From positions 310,001 to 374,000 of the forward strand of contig CBDCFL010000023.1 in NCBI GenBank assembly GCA_965216135.1: a stretch of DNA of 64,000 nt, read 5' to 3'. The DNA is from CBDCFL01 sp965216135. Its GTDB lineage: Bacteria > Pseudomonadota > Alphaproteobacteria > Rhodobacterales > Rhodobacteraceae. Every line of letters starts with the position of its first letter. The stretch's first letter is position 1. The position numbers and the translations under genes were made by a program. Shown piece by piece: positions 17,135 to 24,966 of the stretch. The notes beneath the pieces were generated by a model that did no database searches, had not been told where the DNA came from, and was given only the letters and a program-made list of their open reading frames with translations.

Positions 17135-17857
17135 TTAGCGGCGGCCGCCGGGGCCGCGCGGGGTGGGGCCGCGCGGGGTGGGGCCGTCCTGCAATTCCTG
17201 CTGGCGGCGATCACGGGCCGAAGGGTCGTGCTCCATGATCTCGCCTTTGAAAATCCAGACCTTGATGCCGATCTTGCCGTAGGGCGTCATCGCCTCGGCA
17301 GTGGCATAGTCGATGTCGGCGCGCAAAGTATGCAGCGGCACCCGGCCCTCGCGATACCATTCGGTGCGCGCGATCTCGGCGCCACCGAGGCGGCCGGCGA
17401 CGTTAACGCGGATGCCAAGTGCGCCCATGCGCATCGAGTTTTGCACCGAGCGCTTCATCGCCCGGCGGAACGACACCCGGCGCTCCAGCTGCTGGGCGAT
17501 GCCCTCGGCGACCAGGGCGGCGTCAAGTTCGGGTTTGCGGACCTCGACGATGTTCAGGTGCAACTCGCTGTCGGTCATATTCGCCAGCTTCTTGCGCAGA
17601 CCCTCGATATCGGCGCCTTTCTTGCCGATGATCACGCCGGGACGCGCGGTGTGGATTGTCACCCGGCATTTGCGGTGCGGACGTTCGATGATGACCCTGG
17701 AAACACCGGCCTGCTTGCATTCATCCTTGATGAATGCGCGCATCTTCAGGTCTTCCAGCAGCAGATTGCCATAATCTTTGGTATCGGCAAACCAGCGGCT
17801 GTCCCAGGTGCGGTTGACCTGCAGGCGCATGCCTATCGGATTAACTTTCTGACCCAT
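17135..17857 (-). CDS. rpsC: 30S ribosomal protein S3
   Basis: 240 residues: N-terminal MGQKVNPIGMRLQVNRTWDS, KH domain with VIIGKKGADIEGL, and the C-terminal S3 domain (GRLGGAEIARTEWYREGRVP). It ends in a low-complexity tail with a short tandem repeat (GPTPRGPTPRGPGGRR), visible in DNA as a repeated 15-bp unit near 17155-17185. The start overlaps the rplV stop by one base. Confidence 0.98.
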   Translation of the reverse strand: MGQKVNPIGMRLQVNRTWDSRWFADTKDYGNLLLEDLKMRAFIKDECKQAGVSRVIIERPHRKCRVTIHTARPGVIIGKKGADIEGLRKKLANMTDSELHLNIVEVRKPELDAALVAEGIAQQLERRVSFRRAMKRSVQNSMRMGALGIRVNVAGRLGGAEIARTEWYREGRVPLHTLRADIDYATAEAMTPYGKIGIKVWIFKGEIMEHDPSARDRRQQELQDGPTPRGPTPRGPGGRR

Positions 17858-18237
17858 CAGGCTTGCTCCTCTACCTGGCGCACTTTGATTGTAAGTTCGG
17901 CGAACGGTTTCATGATCTTGCCAAACCGGCCGCGCGCACGCGGGCGACCGCGTTTCAGCGTCAGGTTCTTGCCGACCCAGGCTTCGGCAACCACCAGATC
18001 ATCAACGTCCAGGTTGTGATTGTTTTCTGCATTGGCGATGGCCGATTGCAGGCATTTTTTGACATCCGCAGCGATGCGTTTCTTGCTGAAAGTAAGATCC
18101 GTCAGCGCGCGATCCACCTTTTTGCCGCGGATCAATCCGGCGACCAGATTGAGTTTTTGTGGGCTGACGCGAAGCATCCGGGTTTTGGCCATGGCTTCGT
18201 TGTCGGCCACGCGGCGGGTATTTTTATCCTTGCTCAT
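17857..18237 (-). CDS. rplV: 50S ribosomal protein L22
   Basis: 126 residues from ATG at 18237 (MSKDKNTRRVADNEAMAKTR). Conserved AKTRMLRVSPQKLNLVAGLI, FSKKRIAADVKKCLQSAIANAENNHN and LKRGRPRARGRFGKI, the loop that lines the exit tunnel. It ends by overlapping rpsC and starts four bases after the rpsS stop. An in-frame start further upstream lies inside rpsS and is not used. Confidence 0.97.
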   Translation of the reverse strand: MSKDKNTRRVADNEAMAKTRMLRVSPQKLNLVAGLIRGKKVDRALTDLTFSKKRIAADVKKCLQSAIANAENNHNLDVDDLVVAEAWVGKNLTLKRGRPRARGRFGKIMKPFAELTIKVRQVEEQA

Positions 18238-18241
18238 GGCC

Positions 18242-18520
18242 CTAAGTCCGCCTGGCTTTTTTGTCGGCCGCATGCCCGTGATAGGTGCGCGTCGGAGAAT
18301 ATTCGCCGAACTTCTGGCCGATCATATCCTCGGTCACCAGCACCGGGATGTGCTTGCGGCCATTGTAGACACCAAAGGTCAGGCCGACGAATTGCGGCAG
18401 GATGGTCGAGCGCCGCGACCAGATCTTGATGATTTCCTTGCGCCCGCTTTCGCGGGATCTATCGGCCTTTTTGAGGACGTAAGAATCTACAAAAGGCCCT
18501 TTCCATACCGAGCGCGACAT
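18242..18520 (-). CDS. rpsS: 30S ribosomal protein S19
   Basis: 92 residues from ATG at 18520 (MSRSVWKGPFVD). Signatures WSRRSTILPQFVGLTFGVYNG and GQKFGEYSPTRTYHGH are present. It lies 2 bp after rplB and 4 bp before rplV in normal S10 operon order. Longer in-frame extensions upstream are rplB read in another frame. Confidence 0.97.
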   Translation of the reverse strand: MSRSVWKGPFVDSYVLKKADRSRESGRKEIIKIWSRRSTILPQFVGLTFGVYNGRKHIPVLVTEDMIGQKFGEYSPTRTYHGHAADKKARRT

Positions 18521-18522
18521 CT

Positions 18523-19365
18523 CTAACGACCCTTCTTCTTGGCGTGGCGCGAACGGATGATCATCTTCGACGACGCCTTGTTCTTGTTGCGGGTTCTGGC
18601 CCCTTTGGTTGGTTTGCCCCAGGGCGTCACCGGGTGACGGCCACCGGATGTGCGGCCCTCGCCGCCGCCGTGTGGGTGGTCGACCGGGTTCATCACCACG
18701 CCGCGCACCGACGGGCGCTTGCCCTGATGGCGGCTGCGGCCGGCCTTGCCGAAATTCTGGTTGGAATTGTCGGCATTTGAAACCGCACCGACGGTGGCCA
18801 TACATTCCTGACGCACCATTCTGAGTTCGCCCGAGGCAAGCCGGATTTGCGCGTAGCCACCATCACGACCGACGAACTGGGCATACGTACCTGCGGCGCG
18901 CGCGATCTGGCCACCCTTGCCGGGCTTCATCTCGATATTGTGGATGATGGTCCCGATCGGCAGGCCCGAAAACGGCATCGCGTTGCCGGGTTTTGCGTCG
19001 GCCTTTGCGCCGGAAACGATGGTATCGCCGATCGCCAGCCGCTGGGGGGCCAACACATAAGCCTGTTCGCCGTCTTCATATCTGATCAGCGCGATAAAGG
19101 CGGTGCGGTTGGGATCGTATTCGATCCGCTCAACGGTGGCGGGAATGTCGAATTTGTTCCGCTTGAAATCAACTATGCGATAGAGGCGCTTGGCACCCCC
19201 ACCGCGACGACGCATCGTGATCCGTCCGGTATTGTTCCGGCCCGCCTTTTTGCTCAGGCCCTCGCTGAGGGCTTTGACCGGGCGGCCTTTCCAAAGCTCG
19301 GAACGGTCGATCAGCACCAGCCCGCGCTGGCCCGGCGTCGTCGGCTTATACGACTTGAGTGCCAT
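18523..19365 (-). CDS. rplB: 50S ribosomal protein L2
   Basis: 280 residues, full length, with MALKSYKPTTPGQRGLV, GRNNTGRITMRRRGGGAKR and the C-terminal GVVMNPVDHPHGGGEGRTSG segment essential for peptidyl transferase assembly. In the usual order rplW lies immediately upstream; here a 2.1-kb insertion (small membrane-protein gene plus IS630 element A) separates them. rplB may therefore rely on read-through or a new promoter. Confidence 0.98.
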   Translation of the reverse strand: MALKSYKPTTPGQRGLVLIDRSELWKGRPVKALSEGLSKKAGRNNTGRITMRRRGGGAKRLYRIVDFKRNKFDIPATVERIEYDPNRTAFIALIRYEDGEQAYVLAPQRLAIGDTIVSGAKADAKPGNAMPFSGLPIGTIIHNIEMKPGKGGQIARAAGTYAQFVGRDGGYAQIRLASGELRMVRQECMATVGAVSNADNSNQNFGKAGRSRHQGKRPSVRGVVMNPVDHPHGGGEGRTSGGRHPVTPWGKPTKGARTRNKNKASSKMIIRSRHAKKKGR

Positions 19366-19656
19366 GCTTTCTGTCTTCCGTTAGCTTTGCCCCGGATTTG
19401 CTCCGGGGCTATGTTTGGGCCCGTTTGGGCCATTGGTTTGGGGACTTGAATGGTCCCCGAATTCAAAAGTAACCGGCCCCGGATCGAATCCGAGGCCGAG
19501 AGACTGGGGCGATATAGCGGGGATGGGGGGGGGGTGGCAAGTGGGGTTGGGAGCCGCATGATCGAAGACGTGTGTGTCAGTTTCGGTTTGGCGATCTTTT
19601 GGCATGTGCTGTAGCCTCAGAGTGAAACTGGTCGCACTTGCCGGAGTCGCTCGTTT
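19366..19656. other. Gene-free stretch upstream of rplB with two palindromes
   Basis: No gene is supported. It contains hairpin-forming repeats GCCCCGGATTTGCTCCGGGGC (split at the 21st base: arms 19389-19395 and 19403-19409) and a GGCCTCGGATTC/GGATCGAATCC hairpin at 19475-19497, members of the family described elsewhere in the window, plus a G-rich stretch near 19525. The rplB leader and any promoter that serves the rplB-rplP half of the operon should be here. Confidence 0.5.
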
Positions 19657-20003
19657 ATGAAGATTCTGTATTTGATCTTCCTTCCTCTGCTCGCACTTGC
19701 ATTTGGGTCAGGAGTAGTAATTTCAATCCATTACGTTTGGCACGGTGAGAATTACTATTCAGATTTTGTCGGCATGCGGCGGGTTGTTATTTGGCTGTGC
19801 TGCTTCCCCCATCTTTCGCCAAGTCAGCAAAGAAAGGTTGGGCGATCTATGGTCTTGCCTTTTGTCTACTTTATTCCGCTGTTAATTGGCTCCTTGTCTT
19901 CGGAGCAGATGACGCCTTCTCTTTGCTGCCGTTAGCGATCGGCAGTCTTGTCGGCGGTATTGCAGGTTATTATTCCGCACGAGATGAATTTACCCAAGCC
20001 TAA
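19657..20003 (+). pseudogene. Small hypothetical membrane protein, probably frameshifted
   Basis: Frame 1 from ATG at 19657 begins MKILYLIFLPLLALAFG, a hydrophobic N-terminal segment. From about 19791 a different frame carries AIYGLAFCLLYSAVNWLLVF and LLPLAIGSLVGGIAGYY, two likely membrane segments, ending at TAA 20001-20003. Frame 2 is open back to 19746, so one indel between 19746 and about 19830 would join the two into a roughly 115-residue protein with three membrane segments. The stop codon straddles the TA target of IS630 element A; the empty site would also read TAA. No family is recognised. It is AT-richer than its neighbours, which suggests transfer. Confidence 0.5.
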
Positions 20004-21171
20004 TACCACCGAGCGGAATGCCTGACTCACGTTGGGGATTCCCAAGCGGTCCGATCTCTGACTCAATGTGGTGAACCAATGAGGTTTCGCCATGGCAGCG
20101 CCTATCGACTTACGGAACGATTTTGACAGCGTCTCACTGCGGCGCCTCGCGAAGAGGACCAGGGACGCGACCCAGAGCCGTCGTCTGCTGGCGTTGGCCG
20201 AGGTCTACGATGGTGGCAGCAGGACGGATGCGTCGCGGATCGGCGGCGTCGGTCTGCAGATCATTCGCGACTGGGTGCTGCGCTTCAACGCCCGCGGACC
20301 GGACGGGCTGGTCGATGGGAAGTCACCGGGCGCACCCTCGAAGCTCAACGCCGATCACCGCCGCGCACTGGCGGAGGTTGTTGAGGCCGGCCCGGTCCCG
20401 GCGGTCGACGGCGTCGTGCGCTGGCGGCGCAAGGACCTGGCGCGTTGTGGCTCTTGGAGACGTTCGCCATCTCGCTCGACGAGACCACGGTCGGGCGCGA
20501 GTTGAAGGCGCTCGGCTTCGCCAAGATCTCGGCGCGGCCGCGCCACTACGCGCAAAACGAGCTGGCCGTCGAGGCTTTTAAAAAAAACTTCCCCGCCGAA
20601 CTGGCGAAGATCCGGGCGAGGCTCCCGAAAGGCGTCGAGATAGAGCTGTGGTGGCAAGATGAAGCCCGCATCGGCCAGAAGAATAAGCTCACACGCCGAT
20701 GGGCCAGACGTGGCACGCGCCCGCGGGCGCCCCGCGACCAGCGCACCGAATGGGCCTATATCTTCGGCGCGATCTGTCCCGCGAAGGGGAAAGGTGCCGG
20801 GCTGGTCATGCCCTGGTGCGACACCGACGCCATGGCGGCGCACCTCATCGAGATCAGTGCCGCCGTCGATCCCGGTGCCCATGCGGTGCTGATCGTCGAT
20901 CAGGCCGGTTGGCACTTGACGCCCAAGCTGGCGATCCCCGACAACATCACCGTCCTGGCGCTGCCGCCACGATCGCCCGAGTTGAACCCGGTGGAGAATG
21001 TCTGGCAATTCATGCGCGACAACTGGTTGTCGAACCGGATCTTCAAATCCTACGAAGACATCGTCGCGCTGTGCTGCCAAGCCTGGAACAACCTCATCGA
21101 CCAACCATGGAAGATCATGTCCCTCGGCATGCGCAAATGGGCGCATGGGTTCTGATCAATGACCGTTGGTA
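20003..21171 (+). mobile_element. IS630-type element A, copy 2 (1,169 bp)
   Basis: Same ends as copy 1, flanked by TA at 20001-20002 and 21172-21173. It is 3 bp longer than copy 1, fully explained by one extra T just before the start codon (GAGGTTTCGCC) and two extra bases in the transposase gene (GCGCGTTGTGGCTC against GCGCGGTGGCTC). It sits in the rplW-rplB gap, in the opposite orientation to the ribosomal genes. Confidence 0.92.
20092..21155 (+). pseudogene. IS630-family transposase with +2 frameshift (element A copy 2)
   Basis: From ATG at 20092 the frame follows copy 1 up to about codon 118 (RRKDLAR) and then leaves it at a 2-bp insertion near 20446, stopping at 20505. The remaining DDE half is open from 20445 to 21155 in the other frame and retains WWQDEARIG, LIVDQAGWH and SPELNPVENVW. 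This copy is probably inactive unless supplied in trans by copy 1. Confidence 0.9.
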
Positions 21172-21460
21172 TAAGCCTCGCAACAAGTGTAGGGCAGATG
21201 CTAACCCACGTAGCCTCAACCAGCCCGGAACAAGGGGCGTCAGCCCCGCCGGGCCAGCGCCTGCCCGTCCCGGCGGGCTGGCGCTTTGTCTGCGCCGCGC
21301 TGACCGTTCAGGGCAGATGTGGTGACACCATAAAGCGCACCCGAAAACCGTCAGCAGCGCCATCCCACGGGCAGGCGCTGGCCCGGCTTTACACTCACCT
21401 CGATCGAAAAGGCCCCCGGCTTGTCACCGAGGCCCCATATTTCTCGATCCAGCGAAACGA
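21172..21460. other. Gene-free stretch between IS630 element A and rplW
   Basis: No gene is supported. It is the 3' side of rplW. A long imperfect inverted repeat built on CCAGCGCCTGCCCGTCC and GGCGGGCTGGCGC lies near 21255-21290. It may have ended the rplC-rplD-rplW transcript before or after the insertion. Confidence 0.4.
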
Positions 21461-21757
21461 TCAAAGCCCGGTGCTGACGTCTATCGTGTTGCCCTCTTCC
21501 AGCGTCACATAGGCTTTCTTGACATCCTTGCGGCGGCCCAGCTGACCGCGAAAGCGCTTGGACTTGCCCTTGGTGATCGTGGTGTTGACCGCCTTGACCT
21601 TGACGCCAAACAGCTCTTCGACCGCCGCCTTGATCTGCGGTTTGTTGGCCGCCATGGCGACCTCGAAGACGACCGCTCCGGCTTCTGAGGCAAGCGTGGC
21701 CTTTTCGGTGATGATCGGCTTGCGGATCACGTCGTAATGTTCTGCCTTGGCATTCAT
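21461..21757 (-). CDS. rplW: 50S ribosomal protein L23
   Basis: 98 residues: MNAKAEHYDVIRKPIITEKA, FEVAMAANKPQIKAAVEELF and KRFRGQLGRRKDVKKAYVTL. It sits at the polypeptide exit tunnel and docks SRP and trigger factor. The start overlaps the rplD stop by 4 bp. Downstream coupling to rplB is broken by the 2.1-kb insertion. Confidence 0.97.
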   Translation of the reverse strand: MNAKAEHYDVIRKPIITEKATLASEAGAVVFEVAMAANKPQIKAAVEELFGVKVKAVNTTITKGKSKRFRGQLGRRKDVKKAYVTLEEGNTIDVSTGL

Positions 21758-22374
21758 TTCAGGCGCGCCTCCAGCGCTTGGACACCGGCCTTGGTAATCA
21801 CCAGCGTGTCACGGGCCAGGATGTCATAGACATTCGCGCCGATCGACGGCAGCACATCGACGCCCGGCAGATTGGCCGCGGCGCGGGCGAAGTTCTCGTT
21901 CACTTGCGCCCCATCGATGACCAGCACCCGCTTCCAGCCATTATCCTTGACGGCCTTGGCTAGTACCGAGGTCTTGGCGTCCTTCAGCTCGGCAGCGTCC
22001 AGAACCACCAGGTTGCCGCTCGCGGCTTTGGCGCTGAGCGCGTGTTTCAGGCCCAGTTTACGGAATTTCTTGGTCAACTCGTGGGCATGACTGCGGGGCG
22101 TCGGGCCTTTGTAGACGCCACCACCGCGAAAGATCGGCGCACTGCGGGTGCCGTGGCGGGCGCCACCGGTGCCTTTTTGGCGGTAAATCTTCTTGGTGGA
22201 ATAACTGGTTTCCGAGCGCGTCTTGACCTTATGGGTTCCGGCCTGCGCGCGGGCACGTTGCCAGCGCACGACGCGGTGCAGGATGTCGGCGCGCGGTTCC
22301 AGGCCAAAGATCTCGTCGGCCAGATCGACCGAACCGGCTTTCTTGCCATCGAGCTTGATCGCATCAGCTTTCAT
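21754..22374 (-). CDS. rplD: 50S ribosomal protein L4
   Basis: About 206 residues from ATG at 22374 (MKADAIKLDGKKAG); an earlier in-frame start at 22401 lies deep in rplC and is less likely. Signatures: RQKGTGGARHGTRSAPIFRG and GPTPRSHAHELTKKFRKLGL. It overlaps the rplC stop by 11 bp and rplW by 4 bp. In enterobacteria L4 autoregulates the S10 operon; no matching leader is evident here. Confidence 0.96.
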   Translation of the reverse strand: MKADAIKLDGKKAGSVDLADEIFGLEPRADILHRVVRWQRARAQAGTHKVKTRSETSYSTKKIYRQKGTGGARHGTRSAPIFRGGGVYKGPTPRSHAHELTKKFRKLGLKHALSAKAASGNLVVLDAAELKDAKTSVLAKAVKDNGWKRVLVIDGAQVNENFARAAANLPGVDVLPSIGANVYDILARDTLVITKAGVQALEARLK

Positions 22375-23227
22375 CTTTGTCGCCTTTCCCAGTGGCATCA
22401 TCGGCTTCTGCAGCCTTGGCGGCTGCGGCTTCGGCTTCTGCAGCCTCGATGCCGGCCTGTTCGGCAGCAGCGGCGACCTCGGCTGCGGCGGCTTCTTCGG
22501 CTGCAGCAGCGGCGGCGGCTTCCTCGGCCATCTTCTCGGCCTCGGCAGCGGCGGATTTCAGCGCCGCCGGGTAGATTACGTTTTCCGGCACCGGCTTTTT
22601 GGCCGCATCCTTGATCGTGACCCAGCCGCCTTTGGAACCGGGCACCGCACCACGCACCATGATCAGGCCACGGTCCGCATCGGTGCGCACGACCTGCAGA
22701 TTCTGCGTCGTCACCCGTGCCGAGCCCATGTGGCCGGCCATTTTCTTGCCCTTGAACACCTTGCCGGGGTCCTGACATTGACCGGTCGAGCCAAGGCTGC
22801 GGTGGCTGATCGACACGCCGTGGCTGGCGCGCAGACCCTTAAAGTTCCAGCGCTTCATCGCCCCGGCAAAACCTTTGCCGATCGAGGTGCCGGAAACGTC
22901 CACATACTGACCTTCAAAGTAATGGTTGGCGGTAATTTCCTCGCCGACCGCGATCAGGTTTTGCGGATCAACCCGAAATTCCGCGACCTTGCGCTTTGGC
23001 TCGACCTTGGCGGCGGTAAAATGGCCACGCATCGGGCGCGAGGTCCGCTTGGCCTTGGCCGAACCGGCGCCAAGCTGAACGGCCGAATAGCCATCCTTGT
23101 CAGCGGTGCGCTGGGCGACGACCTGGAGGCCGTCGAGTTGAAGCACGGTGACGGGGATTTGCCGCCCGTCATCCATGAACAGCCGGGTCATCCCGACCTT
23201 TTTTGCAATAACGCCAGAGCGCAACAT
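22364..23227 (-). CDS. rplC: 50S ribosomal protein L3 with Ala/Glu-rich C-terminal extension
   Basis: About 287 residues from ATG at 23227 (MLRSGVIAKKVGMTRLF), against about 205-215 in most bacteria. The L3 core is complete (GTSIGKGFAGAMKRWNFKG, HGVSISHRSLGSTGQCQDPG, GARFQ-type region). After about residue 220 there is a roughly 60-residue tail dominated by Ala and Glu (AEKMAEEAAAAAAAEEAAAA and onward), likely helical and acidic, ending GDKDES. Such tails on L3 are, to my knowledge, found in Rhodobacterales. The role of the tail is unknown. Confidence 0.95.
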   Translation of the reverse strand: MLRSGVIAKKVGMTRLFMDDGRQIPVTVLQLDGLQVVAQRTADKDGYSAVQLGAGSAKAKRTSRPMRGHFTAAKVEPKRKVAEFRVDPQNLIAVGEEITANHYFEGQYVDVSGTSIGKGFAGAMKRWNFKGLRASHGVSISHRSLGSTGQCQDPGKVFKGKKMAGHMGSARVTTQNLQVVRTDADRGLIMVRGAVPGSKGGWVTIKDAAKKPVPENVIYPAALKSAAAEAEKMAEEAAAAAAAEEAAAAEVAAAAEQAGIEAAEAEAAAAKAAEADDATGKGDKDES

Positions 23228-23240
23228 GCGTGTGCCCTCC

Positions 23241-23555
23241 CTAGACCGAGATTTGCACGTCAACGCCGGCGGCGAGGTCGAGCTTCATCAGCGCGTCCAC
23301 AGTCTGGGGCGTCGGATCGACGATATCCAAGAGGCGCTTGTGGGTGCGGATCTCAAACTGGTCGCGCGACTTTTTGTCGATATGCGGGCCTCTGAGAACG
23401 CAGAACTTCTCGATTTTGTTGGGCAGCGGGATCGGCCCGCGCACCGAAGCGCCGGTGCGCTTGGCTGTATTGACGATTTCCAGCGTGCTGGCATCGAGAA
23501 CGCGGTAATCGAAAGCCTTGAGCCTGATGCGGATGTTTTGGCTTTGAATGGCCAT
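23241..23555 (-). CDS. rpsJ: 30S ribosomal protein S10 / NusE
   Basis: 104 residues: MAIQSQNIRIRLKAFDYRVLD, GASVRGPIPLPNKIEKFCVL and the C-terminal LDLAAGVDVQISV. It is both a 30S subunit protein and a partner of NusG and NusB in antitermination. It is first gene of the S10 block, downstream of tuf, with two strong palindromes in the gap. Confidence 0.97.
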   Translation of the reverse strand: MAIQSQNIRIRLKAFDYRVLDASTLEIVNTAKRTGASVRGPIPLPNKIEKFCVLRGPHIDKKSRDQFEIRTHKRLLDIVDPTPQTVDALMKLDLAAGVDVQISV

Positions 23556-23619
23556 TTATCTTGCCTTTCGTTGAGAGGTGGCGGCGTTAGTGCGGCCACG
23601 TCGAACCTTCTTTTGTTCC

Positions 23620-23671
23620 GCCCCGGACCTGATCCGGGGCCTTTAGCTGAGGTCCCGGGTCAGGCCCGGGA
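23620..23671. repeat. Two palindromes between tuf and rpsJ
   Basis: GCCCCGG-ACCTGAT-CCGGGGC type hairpin at 23620-23640 and TCCCGGGTCAGGCCCGGGA at 23653-23671. They belong to the CCGG-armed intergenic family also seen near 19389, 19475, 24885, 24932, 27607, 27644 and 39243. Between co-directional ribosomal genes they could be processing or partial termination sites. Confidence 0.7.
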
Positions 23672-23679
23672 TGAGTGCG

Positions 23680-24855
23680 CTACTCGATAATCTTGCTCAC
23701 CACGCCCGATCCGACGGTTCGCCCGCCTTCACGGATGGCAAATCGCAGGCCGTTTTCCATCGCGATCGGGGCGATCAGCTCGACGTTGAACTTCAGGTTA
23801 TCGCCCGGCATCACCATCTCGGTGCCTTCCGGCAGGGCCACCGTGCCGGTCACATCCGTCGTGCGGAAGTAGAACTGCGGGCGGTAATTGCCGAAGAACG
23901 GCGTGTGCCGGCCGCCCTCTTCCTTGGTCAGGATATAGACCTCGGCCTCAAACTTGGTGTGCGGGTTGACCGATTTGGGCTTGCACAGGATCTGCCCGCG
24001 CTCGACCGCTTCACGGTCGATGCCGCGCAGCAGAACGCCGACATTGTCGCCCGCCTCGCCGCGGTCCAGCAGCTTGCGGAACATCTCAACACCGGTACAC
24101 GTGGTCGTCTGGGTGTCCTTGATGCCGACAATCTCGACACTGTCGCCGACATTGATGACGCCGCGTTCCACCCGGCCGGTCACCACCGTGCCGCGCCCTG
24201 AGATCGAGAACACATCCTCGATCGGCATCAGGAACGGCTGATCGATGGCGCGCTCAGGCGTCGGGATGGCAGCGTCCACCGCGGCCATCAGCTCAGCGAT
24301 CTTTTCGGCCCCGATGGCCGGATCGCGATCCTCCAGGGCGGCCAGCGCCGAACCGGCGATGATCGGAATGTCGTCGCCGGGATAATCATACGCGCTCAAC
24401 AACTCGCGCACTTCCAGCTCGACCAGTTCCAGCAGCTCTTCGTCATCGACCTGATCGACCTTGTTCAGAAACACCACCATATGCGGGATGCCGACCTGAC
24501 GGCCCAGCAAGATATGCTCGCGCGTCTGCGGCATCGGCCCGTCAGCCGCGCTCACCACCAGGATGGCGCCGTCCATCTGGGCGGCACCGGTGATCATGTT
24601 CTTGACGTAATCGGCGTGGCCGGGGCAATCGACATGCGCATAATGGCGGGCGTCGGTTTCATATTCCACATGGGCGGTCGAAATGGTGATCCCGCGGGCG
24701 CGTTCCTCAGGGGCCGCATCAATGCTGTCATAAGACTGAAACTCGCCAAACTGCTTGGTAATCGCCGCCGTCAGCGTCGTCTTGCCATGGTCAACATGGC
24801 CGATCGTGCCAATGTTCACATGCGGTTTCGTGCGTTCAAACTTTGCCTTTGCCAT
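23680..24855 (-). CDS. tuf: Elongation factor Tu
   Basis: 391 residues; GTPase delivering aminoacyl-tRNA to the ribosome. G1 GHVDHGKTTL, switch I RGITISTAHVEYE, G3 DCPGH, G4 NKVD and the tRNA-binding domains 2 and 3 (GRGTVVTGRVERG, PEGTEMVMPGDNLKF) are complete. Order fusA-tuf-rpsJ is the standard str-S10 junction. Only one tuf copy is in the window. Confidence 0.98.
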   Translation of the reverse strand: MAKAKFERTKPHVNIGTIGHVDHGKTTLTAAITKQFGEFQSYDSIDAAPEERARGITISTAHVEYETDARHYAHVDCPGHADYVKNMITGAAQMDGAILVVSAADGPMPQTREHILLGRQVGIPHMVVFLNKVDQVDDEELLELVELEVRELLSAYDYPGDDIPIIAGSALAALEDRDPAIGAEKIAELMAAVDAAIPTPERAIDQPFLMPIEDVFSISGRGTVVTGRVERGVINVGDSVEIVGIKDTQTTTCTGVEMFRKLLDRGEAGDNVGVLLRGIDREAVERGQILCKPKSVNPHTKFEAEVYILTKEEGGRHTPFFGNYRPQFYFRTTDVTGTVALPEGTEMVMPGDNLKFNVELIAPIAMENGLRFAIREGGRTVGSGVVSKIIE

Positions 24856-24884
24856 TTTGGCCTCCTGTTATTCGCGCTTGCGCG

Positions 24885-24953
24885 CCCCGGACCTGATCCG
24901 GGGTCCCGCCGTATTTCCTTGTTTCTTCGGGGCCCCGGCTCGCCGGCCGGGGC
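24885..24953. repeat. Two palindromes between fusA and tuf
   Basis: CCCCGGACCTGATCCGGGG at 24885-24903 and a longer hairpin with arms GCCCCGGC and GCCGGGGC at 24932-24953. Same CCGG-armed family as elsewhere in the ribosomal intergenic gaps. No T run follows on the minus strand, so simple intrinsic termination is unlikely. Confidence 0.7.
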
Positions 24954-24966
24954 GCCTGATATTCGG

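Noticed and set aside
17150..17190. Short tandem repeat as a CRISPR or VNTR locus
   Set aside because: It is a two-unit repeat encoding GPTPRGPTPRG in the S3 tail, in frame and coding.
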